A stretch of DNA of 64,000 nt from assembly GCA_032622095.1 (NCBI GenBank), contig CP136063.1, positions 34,754,106 to 34,818,105 of the forward strand. Reading direction: 5' to 3'. Origin of the DNA: Siphonodentalium dalli. Lineage: Eukaryota > Mollusca > Scaphopoda > Gadilida > Siphonodentaliidae. Shown piece by piece: positions 40,996 through 52,754 of the stretch. Position 1 is the first letter of the stretch, and each line of letters begins with the position of its first letter. Made by a program: the position numbers and the translations under genes. Below the pieces are notes generated by a model that made no database searches, was not told where the DNA came from, and saw only the letters and a program-made list of their open reading frames with translations.

Positions 40996-41611
40996 TAATA
41001 ATGAGTATAATTCTGGATAAGTCAGGGTTTTTTTGTCTTATTCAATTTGAATCCATGTAGGATCACAATTTCCAAAATAAAAATTGAGTGCCTACAGTAT
41101 GGACTCGACATAAACTAGTCCCCTGTCGAAATACCGGTAGCAACATATTTATGCATGCAGGGGATATCAATTCACAATACTCCGAACACAGTTATGTCTG
41201 AATATTAATGTGACGATTGAATCAAATGCCGCGCGTGTGGTACTCTAATTAAACTGCTAAAGTGACGTATATGTATACATGTAGCTCGGCTACAGTGCGT
41301 ATACGCGTATCGCAGCCTATTTGGAAAAAAATATGGCCCCACCATCCGATAATGAATAACTGCACACTCTAGCAGTTCTACCAAAGGGGCGTAATTGATA
41401 TATCTGCTAATTTAACTCGGGAAGCGCGTATTGCGGAAACCGGTCAGGCTTACTGATTGAGATGGTTTGGGTCACTTTGGCCTGTCTTTTTTAATTTAAA
41501 TTAAAAAGAATGTGGATATTTCAAATGAATTAACTCAACTCTGGCAACTTAGAACTAATTACTTCTAATCAGCATCAATCATAGTGCCGTGGTGGAATAG
41601 TTCAGGGCTGT
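40996..41611. other. Spacer, nothing recognised
   Basis: Mixed-composition sequence with no repeat, hairpin or convincing frame. Confidence 0.4.
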
Positions 41612-41615
41612 TTAA

Positions 41616-42360
41616 CCCTTTCATGATGGGAGCTTCCTGAATTTTTGTGAAAACCCTGTGCCGATGTATTCTCATATATATGCGAGTCGACCAGAGGTCG
41701 CCTCACATATATAAGAGAATGCATTGGCCAAACAAATTTTATATTATATTTTATAATTTATTAAAGAATGTAAGAAACAAGAGCATGCTGTCGGGGCGTG
41801 GGATAATACGCCCGTTTCTGGAGTAAAGTAGGGCAAGTTTTAATTCATTTGGTTGAAACCTTTGACTTCATGTGTGGTATTTTTGACTAAAGTTATCATC
41901 TGGAAACCGCATATCAGGTAAAATCCAACTCGAAAAAGGGGCATAGCTCAGTTAAAATCATGCGGACGAAACCCATATTCGAACTTGATCTGTATTTTGG
42001 TGTGGTAAACTAACATACCAAATTTGGTTCCATTCAATCGATTCAATCTAAAATTATCATCCGGAAACCAAAAGCGGAGGGACGCACGGCGGACGGATGG
42101 ATGGACAACCCATTTACATAATACGACTGTTTTTTCCAAACGGGTGTATAAAAATGAAAAATGATAAAAAATTCTTGAATGTAAGAAATAATGATAAAAA
42201 ATTATAAAAATTGTTAAACAATGTAAAACCAAATGATCAAAATTTATAAAGAATGTAAGACAAAATGATAAAAAATTGTCAAAGAATGTAAGAAAAAATT
42301 ATGAGAAATGATAAAAAACAAATTAAACCAATGCATTCTCTTATAGATGCGAGGCGACCT
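41616..42360. mobile_element. Broken piggyBac-type/hairpin element with nested dispersed repeat
   Basis: TTAA then CCCTTTCATGATGGGAGC opens the element at 41612; a diverged 69-nt palindrome follows (about 41657-41726). A partial palindrome arm (CCAATGCATTCTCTTATAGA, 42328-42360) marks where the second hairpin should be, but the outer half and right terminus are gone. Between them lies a dispersed repeat (41778-42160) with a GGGGCGTGGGATAATACGCC start, a CATAGCTCAGTTAAAATCAT segment and a GGACGGATGGATGGAC tail, a type of repeat frequent in molluscan DNA. Confidence 0.6.
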
Positions 42361-42965
42361 TTTGGGGACATAAAAACTCCATTTCTAAGTAAAATGGGGC
42401 ATAACTTCATCAAAAATCATCAGACCATGACCAAAATTGAACATGGCCTGCATCTTCTGAAATGAGAACCACATCCCAAATATCAAGAAATTCTGATCAA
42501 GTTATCATCCGGACAACCCAAAAACAGCGATTTCTAAGAAAAATAAAAGGTCAGCCGACCACAGTGTTCCCCGAAAACATGGCAAATCGATGCCGCTTTG
42601 TTAATGAAATTAAAAAAAATGTAGAAGAAGTTGATTATACCATGAAGGTACCTTCATACAGAAAATTTAAAAAAATGTTGAAATTTTCTAAGTCGAAAAG
42701 AGTTAATAACTCTGCCAAAAAATAATTTTTCCGTCATTTATAAATTATTTATATACATGTTGCACATCTTCAATATATGGGCAACAATATTCTGAAGTTT
42801 CAAATCTCTGGGATGAAATCTGTAGGAGGAGATGATTACACCATGAAGGTACTCAAAAGTGTGACGGACGGACGGCGCGACGAACGGATGGACAGAGCCC
42901 GTTTCTATAGTCCCCGAACAATTTAGACAATGATGTTGAAGCTCAACTTGGAGAGGGGCTATTTT
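42361..42965. repeat. Second dispersed repeat with a basic open frame
   Basis: Begins with GGGGCATAACTTCATCAAAA and ATCATCCGGACAACCC segments like the previous repeat and ends with GTGACGGACGGACGGCG and GTTGAAGCTCAACTTGGAG. An 88-codon frame (42462-42725) ends in a Lys-rich tail (FVNEIKKNVEEVDYTMKVPS then KMLKFSKSKRVNNSAKK); I cannot tell whether this is a captured exon or chance. Confidence 0.45.
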
Positions 42966-43365
42966 CAAATGTTACAGTTAAGGCCAAAATAAATAAATTG
43001 CTAGATTTACATCCAACATTTTTTGAGAAATGGGGCGGGAGGGCGAAATTTATTGTTAATATATTATTCTTCCTATCATAAATGGTCATGGACAGTTCTA
43101 AAATATTGAAGCCCTATCCTATCTTATATGATACAGGGTTAATCGTTAATGGTTAATTGAAATGTAATTTGACGGTTAATAAGTACATCTAAAAATATAT
43201 AAAAATAAAAAACAAATTGAGCAGGGGACAAAATTTGGGTCGAGAAGGGATTTAGCATTTTTTTTATATTGGCCCAATAGAGCAATAGGGAATGCAGAAA
43301 GCAGAAAGTTGGTATGTCTTTGTAATACTAAACACCCAACAGATTTTCAGTCAAACAAAGAGTAA
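42966..43365. other. AT-rich spacer, nothing recognised
   Basis: Contains short poly-A/T stretches but no element ends or frame I can support. Confidence 0.35.
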
Positions 43366-46300
43366 AATCCAAGACAACCACTGGCAGTCATGTTTTTTTT
43401 AACAGAATTCGAAAAAAATGTTTTCCATCGGAAATAGTTCTAATTCAATAGCTCCCATCTAGAGGTCATCCCAAACATGCCTGTAAATTTTCAAAACATT
43501 TTGCCAATAATTGTGGGCTGAATAGCATGCTTGTGGGATGAAATCTGAAATTCAATATGGCTGCTAGCAGCAATGTTTTTTAACATAATTTGGGAAAAAT
43601 GGTAAACTCCCATTTAGAGGTCACCCCAAGAATCCATATGAAGTTTGTTGACAATTGGATGCTCGGAATGTGGCCTGTAGGGTATGCCCAAGTATTTAGT
43701 CATGCAAAGAGTAAAATCCATGATGGCTGCCAACAGACATGTTTTCATTGGAAATAGTTCAAATTAAATAGCTCCCATCTGGAGGTGATCCCAAACATGC
43801 CTGTAAATTTTCAAAACATTTCACCAATAATTGTGGGATGCATAGTGTGCCGATGGACTGAAATCTGAAATTCAATATGGTCGCTGGCAGCCACTTTTTT
43901 AACAGAATTAAAAAATGAAAGTGTCAATGACACTGTAGCTCAACTTGGAAAGGGAATAATTTAATATATTACAGTCAATGGAGCGATTAGGAATGTGGAA
44001 AGTTGAATGTCTAATACTAGTTTATAGACATGAAGAGAAAAGTAAAATCCAAGATGGCTGCTGGCGGCCATGTTTTCGGCCGAATGACCCCAAAATGAGT
44101 CGTTCCCATCTACATGTCATCGTTAACATCAATGACAAATTTTATGACGATCAGACTAAAGGTACGACCTGTAGCCCATGCTATAGAATTTAGTCATACA
44201 AAGAGTAAAATCCAAGATGGCTGCTGGCGGCCATGTTTTTTGGCCGATTGACCCCAAAATGACTCGTTCCAATCTACATGTCATTGTTAACATCCATGAC
44301 AAATTTGATGATGATCAGACTAAAGGTACGACCTGTAGCCCATGCTAAAGAATTTAGTCATACAAAGAGTAAAATCCAAGATGGATGCTGGCGGCCACGT
44401 TTTTTCCGCCAAATGACCCCAAAATTACTCGTTTCCATCTACATATCAACATTAACATCCAGGACAAATTTCATGATGATCAGACGAATCGTACGACCTG
44501 TGGCCCGTGCTAATGGATTAAATTTTGAAATCCAAGATGGCCGCTGGCGGCCATGTTTTTTGTCTGAATGACCCCAAAATGACTTGTTCCCATTTACATT
44601 CCAATTTCAACAGCCATGAAAAATTTTATGATGATCAGACTAAAGGTACGACCTGTAGCCCGTGCTAAAGGATTTAGTCATACAAAGAGTAAAATCCAAG
44701 ATGGCTGCTGGCGGCCATCTTTTTTGGCCGAATGACCCCAAAATGACTCGTTCCCATCTACATGTCATTATTAACATTCACGAAAATTTTTATGATGATC
44801 AGACTAAAGATACAACCTGTAGTCCGTGCTAAAGGATTTAGTCATACAAAGAGTAAAATCCAAGATGGCTGCTGGCGACCATGTTTTTTGGCCGATTGAC
44901 CCCAAGATTATTCGTTCCCATCTACATGTCATTGTTAACATCCATGACAAATTTCATGATGATCAGACAATCAGTACGACCTGTGGCCCGTGCTAATGGA
45001 TTAAATTTTGAAATCCAAGATGGCCGCTGGCGGCCATGTTTTTTGTCCGAATGACCCCAAAATGACTCGTTCCCATCTACATTCCAATATCAACAGCCAT
45101 GACAAATTTTATAATGATCAGACTAAAGGTACGACCTGTAGCCCGTGCTAAAGGATTTAGTCATACAAAGAGTAAAATCCAAGATGGCTGCTGACGGCCA
45201 TGTTTTTTGGCCGAATGACCCCAAAATGACTCGTTCCCATCTACATGTCATTATTAACATTCTTGACAAATTTTATGATGATCAGACTAAAAGTAGGACC
45301 TGTAGCCCGTGCTAAAGGATTTAGTCATGCAAAGAGTAAAATCCAAGACGGCTGCTGGCGGCCATGTTTTTTGGCCGATTGACCCCAAAATGACTCGTTC
45401 CAATCTACATGTCATTGTTAACATCCATGACAAATTTGATGATGATCAGACTAAAGGTACCACCTGTAGCCCGTGCTAAAGAATGTAGTCATACAAAGAG
45501 TAAAATCCAAGATGGCTGCTGGCGGCCATGTTTTTGGGCCGAATGACCCCAAAATTACTCGTTCCCATCTACATGTCAATATTAACATCCATGACAAATT
45601 TCATGACGATCAGACGAACAGTGCGACCTGTGGCCCGTGCTAATGGATTGAATTTTGAAAACAAAGATGGCCACTGGCGGCCATGTTTTTTGTCCGAATG
45701 ACCCCAAAATGACTCGTTCCCATCTACATTCCAATTTCAACAACCATGATTATCAGACTAAAGGTAAGACCTGTAGCCGGTGCTAAAGGATTTAGTCATA
45801 CAAAGAGTAAAATCCAAGATGGCTGCTGGCGGCCATGTTTTTTGCCCGAATAACCCAAAAATGACTCGTTCCCATCTACATGTCATTGTTAACATCCATG
45901 ACAAATTTTATGACGATCTGACTAAAGGTACGACCTGTAGCCCGTGCTAAAGTATTTAGTCATATAAAGAGTAAAATCCAAGATGGCTGCTGGCGGCCAT
46001 CTTTTTTGGCCGAATGACCCCAAAATGACTCGTTCCCATCTACATGTCATTATTAACATTCTTGACAAATTTTATGATGATCAGACTAAAAGTAGGACCT
46101 GTAGCCCGTGCTAAAGGATTTAGTCATGCAAAGAGTAAAATCCAAGACGGCTGCTGGCGGCCATGTTTTTTGGCCGAATGACCCCAAAATGACTCGTTCC
46201 CATCTACATGTCATTATTAACATTCTTGACAAATTTTATGATGATCAGACTAAAAGTAGGACATGTAGCCCGTGCTAAAGGATTTAGTCATGCAAAGAGT

Positions 46301-48570
46301 AAAATCCAAGACGGCTGCTGGCGGCCATGTTTTTTGGCCGATTGACCCCAAAATGACTCGTTCCAATCTACATGTCATTGTTAACATTCATGACAAATTT
46401 GATGATGATCAGACTAAAGGTACGACCTGTAGCCCGTGCTAAAGAATTTAGTCATACAAAGAGTAAAATCCAAGATGGCTGCTGGCGGCCATGTTTTTGG
46501 GCCGAATGACCCCAAAATTACTCGTTCCCATCTACATGTCAATATTAACATCCATGACAAATTTCATGACGATCAGACGAACAGTGCGACCTGTGGCCCG
46601 TGCTAATGGATTGAATTTTGAAAACAAAGAAGGCCACTGGCGGCCATGTTTTTTGTCCGAATGACCCCAAAATGACTCGTTCCCATCTACATTCCAATTT
46701 CAACAACCATGATAAATTTCATGATTATCAGACTAAAGGTACGACCTGTAGCCCGTGCTAAAGGATTTAGTCATACAAAGAGTAAAATCCAAGATGACTG
46801 CTGGCGGCCATGTTTTTTGCCCGAATAACCCAAAAATGACTCGTTCCCATCTACATGTCATTGTTAACATCCATGACAAATTTTATGACGATTTGACTAA
46901 AGGTACGACCTGTAGCCCGTGCTAAAGGATTTAGTCATACAAAGAGTAAAATCCAAGATGGCTGCTGGCGGCCATCTTTTTTGGCCGAATGGCCCCAAAA
47001 TGACTCGTTCCCATCTACATGTCATTATTAACATTCATGAAAAATTTTATGATGATCAGACTAAAGATACAACCTGTAGCCCGTGCTAAAGGATTTAGTC
47101 ATACAAAGAGTAAAATCCAAGATGGCTGCTGGCGACCATGTTTTTTGGCCGATTGACCCCAAAATTACTCGTTCCCATCTACATGTCATTGTTAACATCC
47201 ATGACAAATTTTATGATGATCAGACTAAAGGTACGACCTGCAGCCCGTGATAAAGAATTTAGTCATACAAAGAGTAAAATCTAAGATGGCTGCTGGTGGC
47301 CATGTTTTTTGGCCGAATGACCCCAAAATTACTCGTTCCCATCTACATGTAAATATTATCATCCATGACAAATTTCATGATGATCAGACAATCAGTACGA
47401 CCTGTGGCCCGTGCTAATGGATTAAATTTTGAAATCCAAGATGGCCGCTGGCGGCCAAGTTTTTTGTCCGAATGACCCCAAAATGACTCGTTCCCATCTA
47501 CATTCCAATATCAACAGCCATGACAAATTTTATAATGATCAGACTAAAGGTACGACCTGTAGCCCGTACTAAAGGATTTAGTCATACAAAGAGTAAAATC
47601 CAAGATGGCTGCTGACGGCCATGTTTTTTGGCCGAATGACCCCAAAATGACTCGTTCCCATCTACATGTCATTATTAACATTCTTGACAAATTTTATGAT
47701 GATCAGACTAAAAGTAGGACCTGTAGCCCGTGCTAAAGGATTTAGTCATGCAAAGAGTAAAATCCAAGACGGCTGCTGGCGGCCATGTTTTTTGGCCGAA
47801 TAACCCAAAAATGACTCGTTCCCATCTACATGTCATTGTTAACATCCATGACAAATTTTATGACGATCTGACTAAAGGTACGACCTGTAGCCCGTGCTAA
47901 AGGATTTAGTCATGCAAAGAGTAAAATCGAAGATGACTGCTGGCAGCCATGTTTTTTGGCCGAATGACCCCAAAATTACTCGTTCCCATCTACATGTCAA
48001 TATTAACATCCATGACAAATTTCATGACGATCAGACGAACAGTACGGCCTGTAGCCCGTGCTAATGGATTGAACTTTGAAATCTAAGATGGCCGCTGGCG
48101 GCCATGTTTTTTTTCCGTATGACCCCAAAATGAATCATTCCGGTACAAATGTTGATGTCAACAGCTATGACAAATTTCATAATGATCCGATCAAAGGTAC
48201 GACCTGTAGCCTCTATTGTTGACGCGTTACGCACACACGCACACACGCACACACGGACGACGGACGACAAAGCCATGGCAATAGCTCAAACTTTACAAAG
48301 TAAAGTTGAGCTAAAAATGGTAAGTTCCCATCTGGAGGTCACCCCGTGGGGTCCATATGAAGTTTGGTGACGATCAGATGAGGGATGTGGCATGAAAGGT
48401 GTGCCAAAGGATTTAGTCATGCAAAGAGTAAAATCCAAATCGCTGCCAACAGCATTATGTTTCATTGGAAATTAAATAGCTCCAATCTAGAGGTGATCCA
48501 TAACATGCTTGTAAATTTTCAAATCATTTTGCCAATAATAGCGTGCTGAAATTTTGGGGACAACTTATTA
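43366..48570. repeat. Satellite array, about 164-bp monomer with higher-order structure
   Basis: The monomer runs GGATTTAGTCATACAAAGAG, TAAAATCCAAGATGGCTGCT, GGCGGCCATG, GAATGACCCCAAAATGACTC, then GATGATCAGACTAAAGGTAC and GACCTGTAGCCCGTGC. About 25 monomers form a fairly uniform core (about 44030-48120), with more divergent monomers on both edges (43366-43980 and 48310-48570). Two monomer types alternate irregularly: one joined by GTGCTAAAGGATTTAGTCAT, the other by GTGCTAATGGATT(A/G)AATTTTG. The right side contains a (CACACG)n run at about 48233 and a palindrome around GCTCAA...TTGAGC at 48283-48313. Short open frames within it are meaningless. Confidence 0.92.
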
Positions 48571-48986
48571 TAAGCTACATAATTTCTAAGCATGCCTAAT
48601 ACTCTTCACCTCTCTTTGTGAGATAATATTCAGCATCAGTGGATCTGCTTCATCGAGCTGTAATCACAGAACACTCAATTCTTCCCCCATCACCTCATGT
48701 GATTGTGGTCTCAATCATGTTCTTTGTAGATATAGACCCTGCAAAGTTGAATGATATTTTAGCACATAAGAGTCAAATTGACCAAATCATATACTTATGT
48801 TATAGATATTGGATATGCGGGAGATATGTGCATATCCAATACCAATGAGGTGTCTACATGTATCTTACTTAGAACATTTCTGAACGTCTGGTGGTTCAAG
48901 ATGTCAGAATCCTGATACCAGAAAGAAGCAAATCATGGTTGTTTGATTTTGTAATATATAAACTTTGACAAATTAAATTTATATAC
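48571..48986. other. Spacer, nothing recognised
   Basis: Contains a short inverted string GATATTGGATATGC/GCATATCCAATA (about 48806-48840). No gene. Confidence 0.4.
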
Positions 48987-49261
48987 ATTTTATGCCTCCG
49001 AAACATGGCGAGTGTCCTAAGTGCGACGTCGGAATACAGCGGCCATTCGAGCTTCCTTTTTTGAGGTTGCTTCGGTGGCCGTGTGGTATTGACGTCGCAA
49101 GGCGCGCTCGCCGTCGGGCCAGGGTTCGTATCCCACCCAATCTCAAACAATTTGCATTGTCACAAAAATCAAATTTGCTTCTAAAAATAGGCGCCTGGTG
49201 TGTTGTATAGTCCCAAGCATGTTCTAAGAGCAATGCTCGCCATGTTTCGGAGGCATAAAAT
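48987..49261. mobile_element. Inverted-repeat element containing a SINE
   Basis: Left end ATTTTATGCCTCCGAAACAT, right end the complement ATGTTTCGGAGGCATAAAAT; arms of about 26 bp to GGCGAG. Between them lies a tRNA-derived SINE (49012-49187). I see no clear target duplication outside. Confidence 0.65.
49012..49187 (+). mobile_element. tRNA-derived SINE, copy 1
   Basis: Contains an internal RNA polymerase III promoter: A box TGGCCGTGTGG at 49076-49086 and B box GGTTCGTATCC at 49123-49133. The tail ends CAAATTTGCTTCTAAA. Compared with copy 2 it lacks the 10 bases GGACTTTGAG between the boxes, the part corresponding to the anticodon arm. No protein-coding capacity; the long minus-strand frame across it is an artefact. 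Confidence 0.8.
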
Positions 49262-49292
49262 ATATAACATTGCTGCTGTGCCGTACCTCCTA
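49262..49292. other. Short AT spacer between two elements
   Basis: TATATAACATTGCTGCTGTG and following bases; no feature. Confidence 0.3.
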
Positions 49293-49810
49293 TCTCATAT
49301 ATATTTTGAAGACCTCTGTCTGTATGTTTGTTTGTTTGTCTGTCTGTCTGTCTGTCTGTCATTAATACAAATCTACGATTCTCGACCGATCGGGACGAAA
49401 CTTGGTACGTGTGTGTAGTTTGACCAGGCGGTGAACGTTGTCGTATTGGCGAGCCCGTGCAGCGCCCGCTTCGCGCATGCGCAGACGAGATCTCGGAAAC
49501 GGGTGGAGCTATCGACTTGAAATTTGCTATGTGAATGTATCTTGCCCCGGATACGAATTTTATCGGGTCGCCGAGCCCGTGCGACACCAGCTTCGCGCAT
49601 GCGCAGACGAGATCTCGGAAACGGGTGGAGCTATCGACTTGAAATTTGCTATGTGAATGTATCTTGCCCCGGATACGAATTTTATCGGGTCGCCGAGTCC
49701 GTGAGACGCCAGCTTCGCGCATGCGCAGACCAGATCTCGGAAACGGGTAGAGCTATCGACTTGAAATTTTGTTTTTGAATAGCCCGGACAACGTCGGGCT
49801 CATCGGCTAG
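49293..49810 (+). mobile_element. Non-autonomous Helitron-like element
   Basis: Starts TCTCATATATATT after an A and ends CGGCTAG before a T, consistent with insertion between A and T. Near the 3' end is a hairpin GCCCGGACAACGTCGGGC (49782-49799), 7 nt before the terminal CTAG. These are the terminal features of Helitrons. The interior has a (GTCT)n microsatellite (49318-49360) and three copies of a 122-bp repeat (from about 49455 to 49775). No Rep or helicase. Which autonomous partner mobilised it is unknown; the Helentron fragment at 1.9-3.0 kb shows the class is present. Confidence 0.6.
49455..49775. repeat. 122-bp tandem repeat, nearly 3 copies
   Basis: GAGATCTCGGAAACGGGTGG recurs at 49487, 49609 and, as AGATCTCGG, at 49732. 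The unit also contains CTTCGCGCATGCGCAGAC and TATCGGGTCGCCGAG. It lies inside the Helitron-like element. Confidence 0.9.
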
Positions 49811-49846
49811 TATACATATATATAGAGACCTTAAAATTTGAATATA

Positions 49847-50032
49847 GTGTCCTAAGTGCGACGTCGGAATACAGCGGCCATTCGAGCTTCCTTTTTTGGG
49901 GTTGCTTCGGTGGCCGTGTGGTATTGACGTCGGACTTTGAGTCGCAAGGCGCGCTCGCTGTCGGGCCGGGGTTCGTATCCCACCCAATCTCAAAAAATTT
50001 GCATTGACTCAAAAATCAAATTTGCTTCTAAA
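49847..50032 (+). mobile_element. tRNA-derived SINE, copy 2 (more complete)
   Basis: A box TGGCCGTGTGG at 49911-49921 and B box GGTTCGTATCC at 49970-49980. Between them lies CGGACTTTGAGTCG, which can form an anticodon-like stem-loop with TTTGA in the loop, reminiscent of a glutamine-type tRNA loop. The body before the A box (GTGTCCTAAGTGCGACGTCG) is shared with copy 1. Confidence 0.8.
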
Positions 50033-51033
50033 TTTATATATTCTGCATGATATTGTCTATGTTGCCGAATAGCTTACCCCATGCTTTAATCTAATTAATT
50101 AGTATCTTACTGTCGTGCGCATTGGCCCATTGAATGTCTCCAATCAGCTATTCATTTCCATATCATCACAAGTGAGAAGAGTGAATTTTGCCAGTTGCAT
50201 AGTCTGAGTATAACTCAATAACAGTACACATGTCACAAAATACTACCCGGCGTACATTGCACTCGTTTGCTAGTTTTTCTCCAAAACTTTCAATGTGGGT
50301 CGAACACACACAAACGTGAACATGAATATGACATTGGTTGAAAATGTGAGGCGACTCACTCCGCGTTCGAAAGGGGGACTTGAAGTTGGACTTGGCATTC
50401 TAGAGAAGTAATGTTTGACTTATTGTCAAGAATGATTCTGCATGTGTACCGGTAATTGACCATGATATTTTCGCCCGGCGAAGATGGCCGAAGTAATTTT
50501 CTAAACTTTCTGTGTCGGCATTATCCAAATGGAAATTACATAATTATATGTTATAAGGATGGCATACATTTTATAAGCGAAATAATCACCACAAGTGCCT
50601 GGGAGGTAAATGACGATCCAGCCGATGATCCAACTGAAGTTTCCCATTAATATTGGAATAAAAAATAATAGAAATTCTTCCGAAAAGCCGTTTTCGTTTG
50701 TGCATTATTATTGTGGATTTATTTATTCCATGAATTCGAAGTTGGATTTACAAGCAGTTCTCGACCAACGTAAGTTATCGAATAAGGTCCAGTGACACAG
50801 GTGGCGGACCTTTATTTACTGTAAAAATATTTTAGTCATTGCCTGTGTGAAACATTCTTCAATGATTGCATTTGCGTATTATGGGGCGGAGGCAACTGCC
50901 ACTGTTCAGGAGAGTATGTAGTTAACCCTCATGTACATGTATTTGTAAGATATGTGTGGTATATCCGTACCGTGTCAAAAGATAGACAATTTTTGCATTC
51001 TGACTTGCAAATTCTTATCATTCTAAGAAATTC
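50033..51033. other. Anonymous sequence with weak exon-like frames
   Basis: Frames at 50456-50650 (RSNFLNFLCRHYPNGNYIII) and 50640-50768 (SFVHYYCGFIYSMNSKLDLQ) have mixed composition, and the second meets GTAAGT, a perfect splice donor, at 50770. I recognise no family, so I do not call a gene. Confidence 0.3.
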
Positions 51034-52754
51034 CAAGTAATCATAGTAACTATTATACTGAAGTAATCATAGTAACTATTATACTGAAGTAATCATAGTA
51101 ACTATTATACTGAAGTAATCATAGTAACTATTATACTGAAGTAATCATAGTAACTATTATACCGAAGTAATCATAGTAACTATTATACTGAAGTAATCAT
51201 AGTAACTATTATACCGAAGTAATCATAGTAACTATTATACTGAAGTAATCATAGTAACTATTATACTGAAGTAATCATAGTAACTATTATACTGAAGTAA
51301 TCATAGTAACTATTATACTGAAGTAATCATAGTAACTATTATACTGAAGTAATCATAGTAACTATTATACTGAAGTAATCATAGTAACTATTATACTGAA
51401 GTAATCATAGTAACTATTATACTGAAGTAATCATAGTAACTATTATACTGAAGTAATCATAGTAACTATTATACTGAAGTAATCATAGTAACTATTATAC
51501 TGAAGTAATCATAGTAACTATTATACTGAAGTAATCATAGTAACTATTATACTGAAGTAATCATAGTAACTATTATACTGAAGTAATCATAGTAACTATT
51601 ATACTGAAGTAATCATAGTAACTATTATACTGAAGTAATCATAGTAACTATTATACTGAAGTAATCATAGTAACTATTATACTGAAGTAATCATAGTAAC
51701 TATTATACTGAAGTAATCATAGTAACTATTATACTGAAGTAATCATAGTAACTATTATACTGAAGTAATCATAGTAACTATTATACTGAAGTAATCATAG
51801 TAACTATTATACTGAAGTAATCATAGTAACTATTATACTGAAGTAATCATAGTAACTATTATACTGAAGTAATCATAGTAACTATTATACTGAAGTAATC
51901 ATAGTAACTATTATACTGAAGTAATCATAGTAACTATTATACTGAAGTAATCATAGTAACTATTATACTGAAGTAATCATAGTAACTATTATACTGAAGT
52001 AATCATAGTAACTATTATACTGAAGTAATCATAGTAACTATTATACTGAAGTAATCATAGTAACTATTATACTGAAGTAATCATAGTAACTATTATACTG
52101 AAGTAATCATAGTAACTATTATACTGAAGTAATCATAGTAACTATTATACTGAAGTAATCATAGTAACTATTATACTGAAGTAATCATAGTAACTATTAT
52201 ACTGAAGTAATCATAGTAACTATTATACTGAAGTAATCATAGTAACTATTATACTGAAGTAATCATAGTAACTATTATACTGAAGTAATCATAGTAACTA
52301 TTATACTGAAGTAATCATAGTAACTATTATACTGAAGTAATCATAGTAACTATTATACTGAAGTAATCATAGTAACTATTATACTGAAGTAATCATAGTA
52401 ACTATTATACTGAAGTAATCATAGTAACTATTATACTGAAGTAATCATAGTAACTATTATACTGAAGTAATCATAGTAACTATTATACTGAAGTAATCAT
52501 AGTAACTATTATACTGAAGTAATCATAGTAACTATTATACTGAAGTAATCATAGTAACTATTATACTGAAGTAATCATAGTAACTATTATACTGAAGTAA
52601 TCATAGTAACTATTATACTGAAGTAATCATAGTAACTATTATACTGAAGTAATCATAGTAACTATTATACTGAAGTAATCATAGTAACTATTATACTGAA
52701 GTAATCATAGTAACTATTATACTGAAGTAATCATAGTAACTATTATACTGAAGT
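51034..52754. repeat. 26-bp minisatellite, about 66 near-perfect copies
   Basis: Unit GAAGTAATCATAGTAACTAT followed by TATACT. Apart from a C-for-T change in two copies near the left edge (about 51160 and 51212), I see no variation over 1.7 kb. It is open in no useful frame and has no flanking genes. Confidence 0.97.

Noticed and set aside
49076-49133. True tRNA gene at the A/B boxes
   Set aside because: No complete cloverleaf, the acceptor stem does not pair and the body continues into a SINE tail; both copies are SINEs.
48979-49722. 247-codon minus-strand open frame, the longest in the window
   Set aside because: It runs across a SINE, an inverted-repeat element, a GTCT microsatellite and 122-bp repeats; the peptide is a translation of repeats with TDRQTDRQT from the microsatellite.
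51034-52754. Regular short repeats suggestive of a CRISPR array
   Set aside because: The units are contiguous with no spacers and the DNA is eukaryotic, so it is a minisatellite. The same applies to the 29-, 36- and 46-bp arrays.
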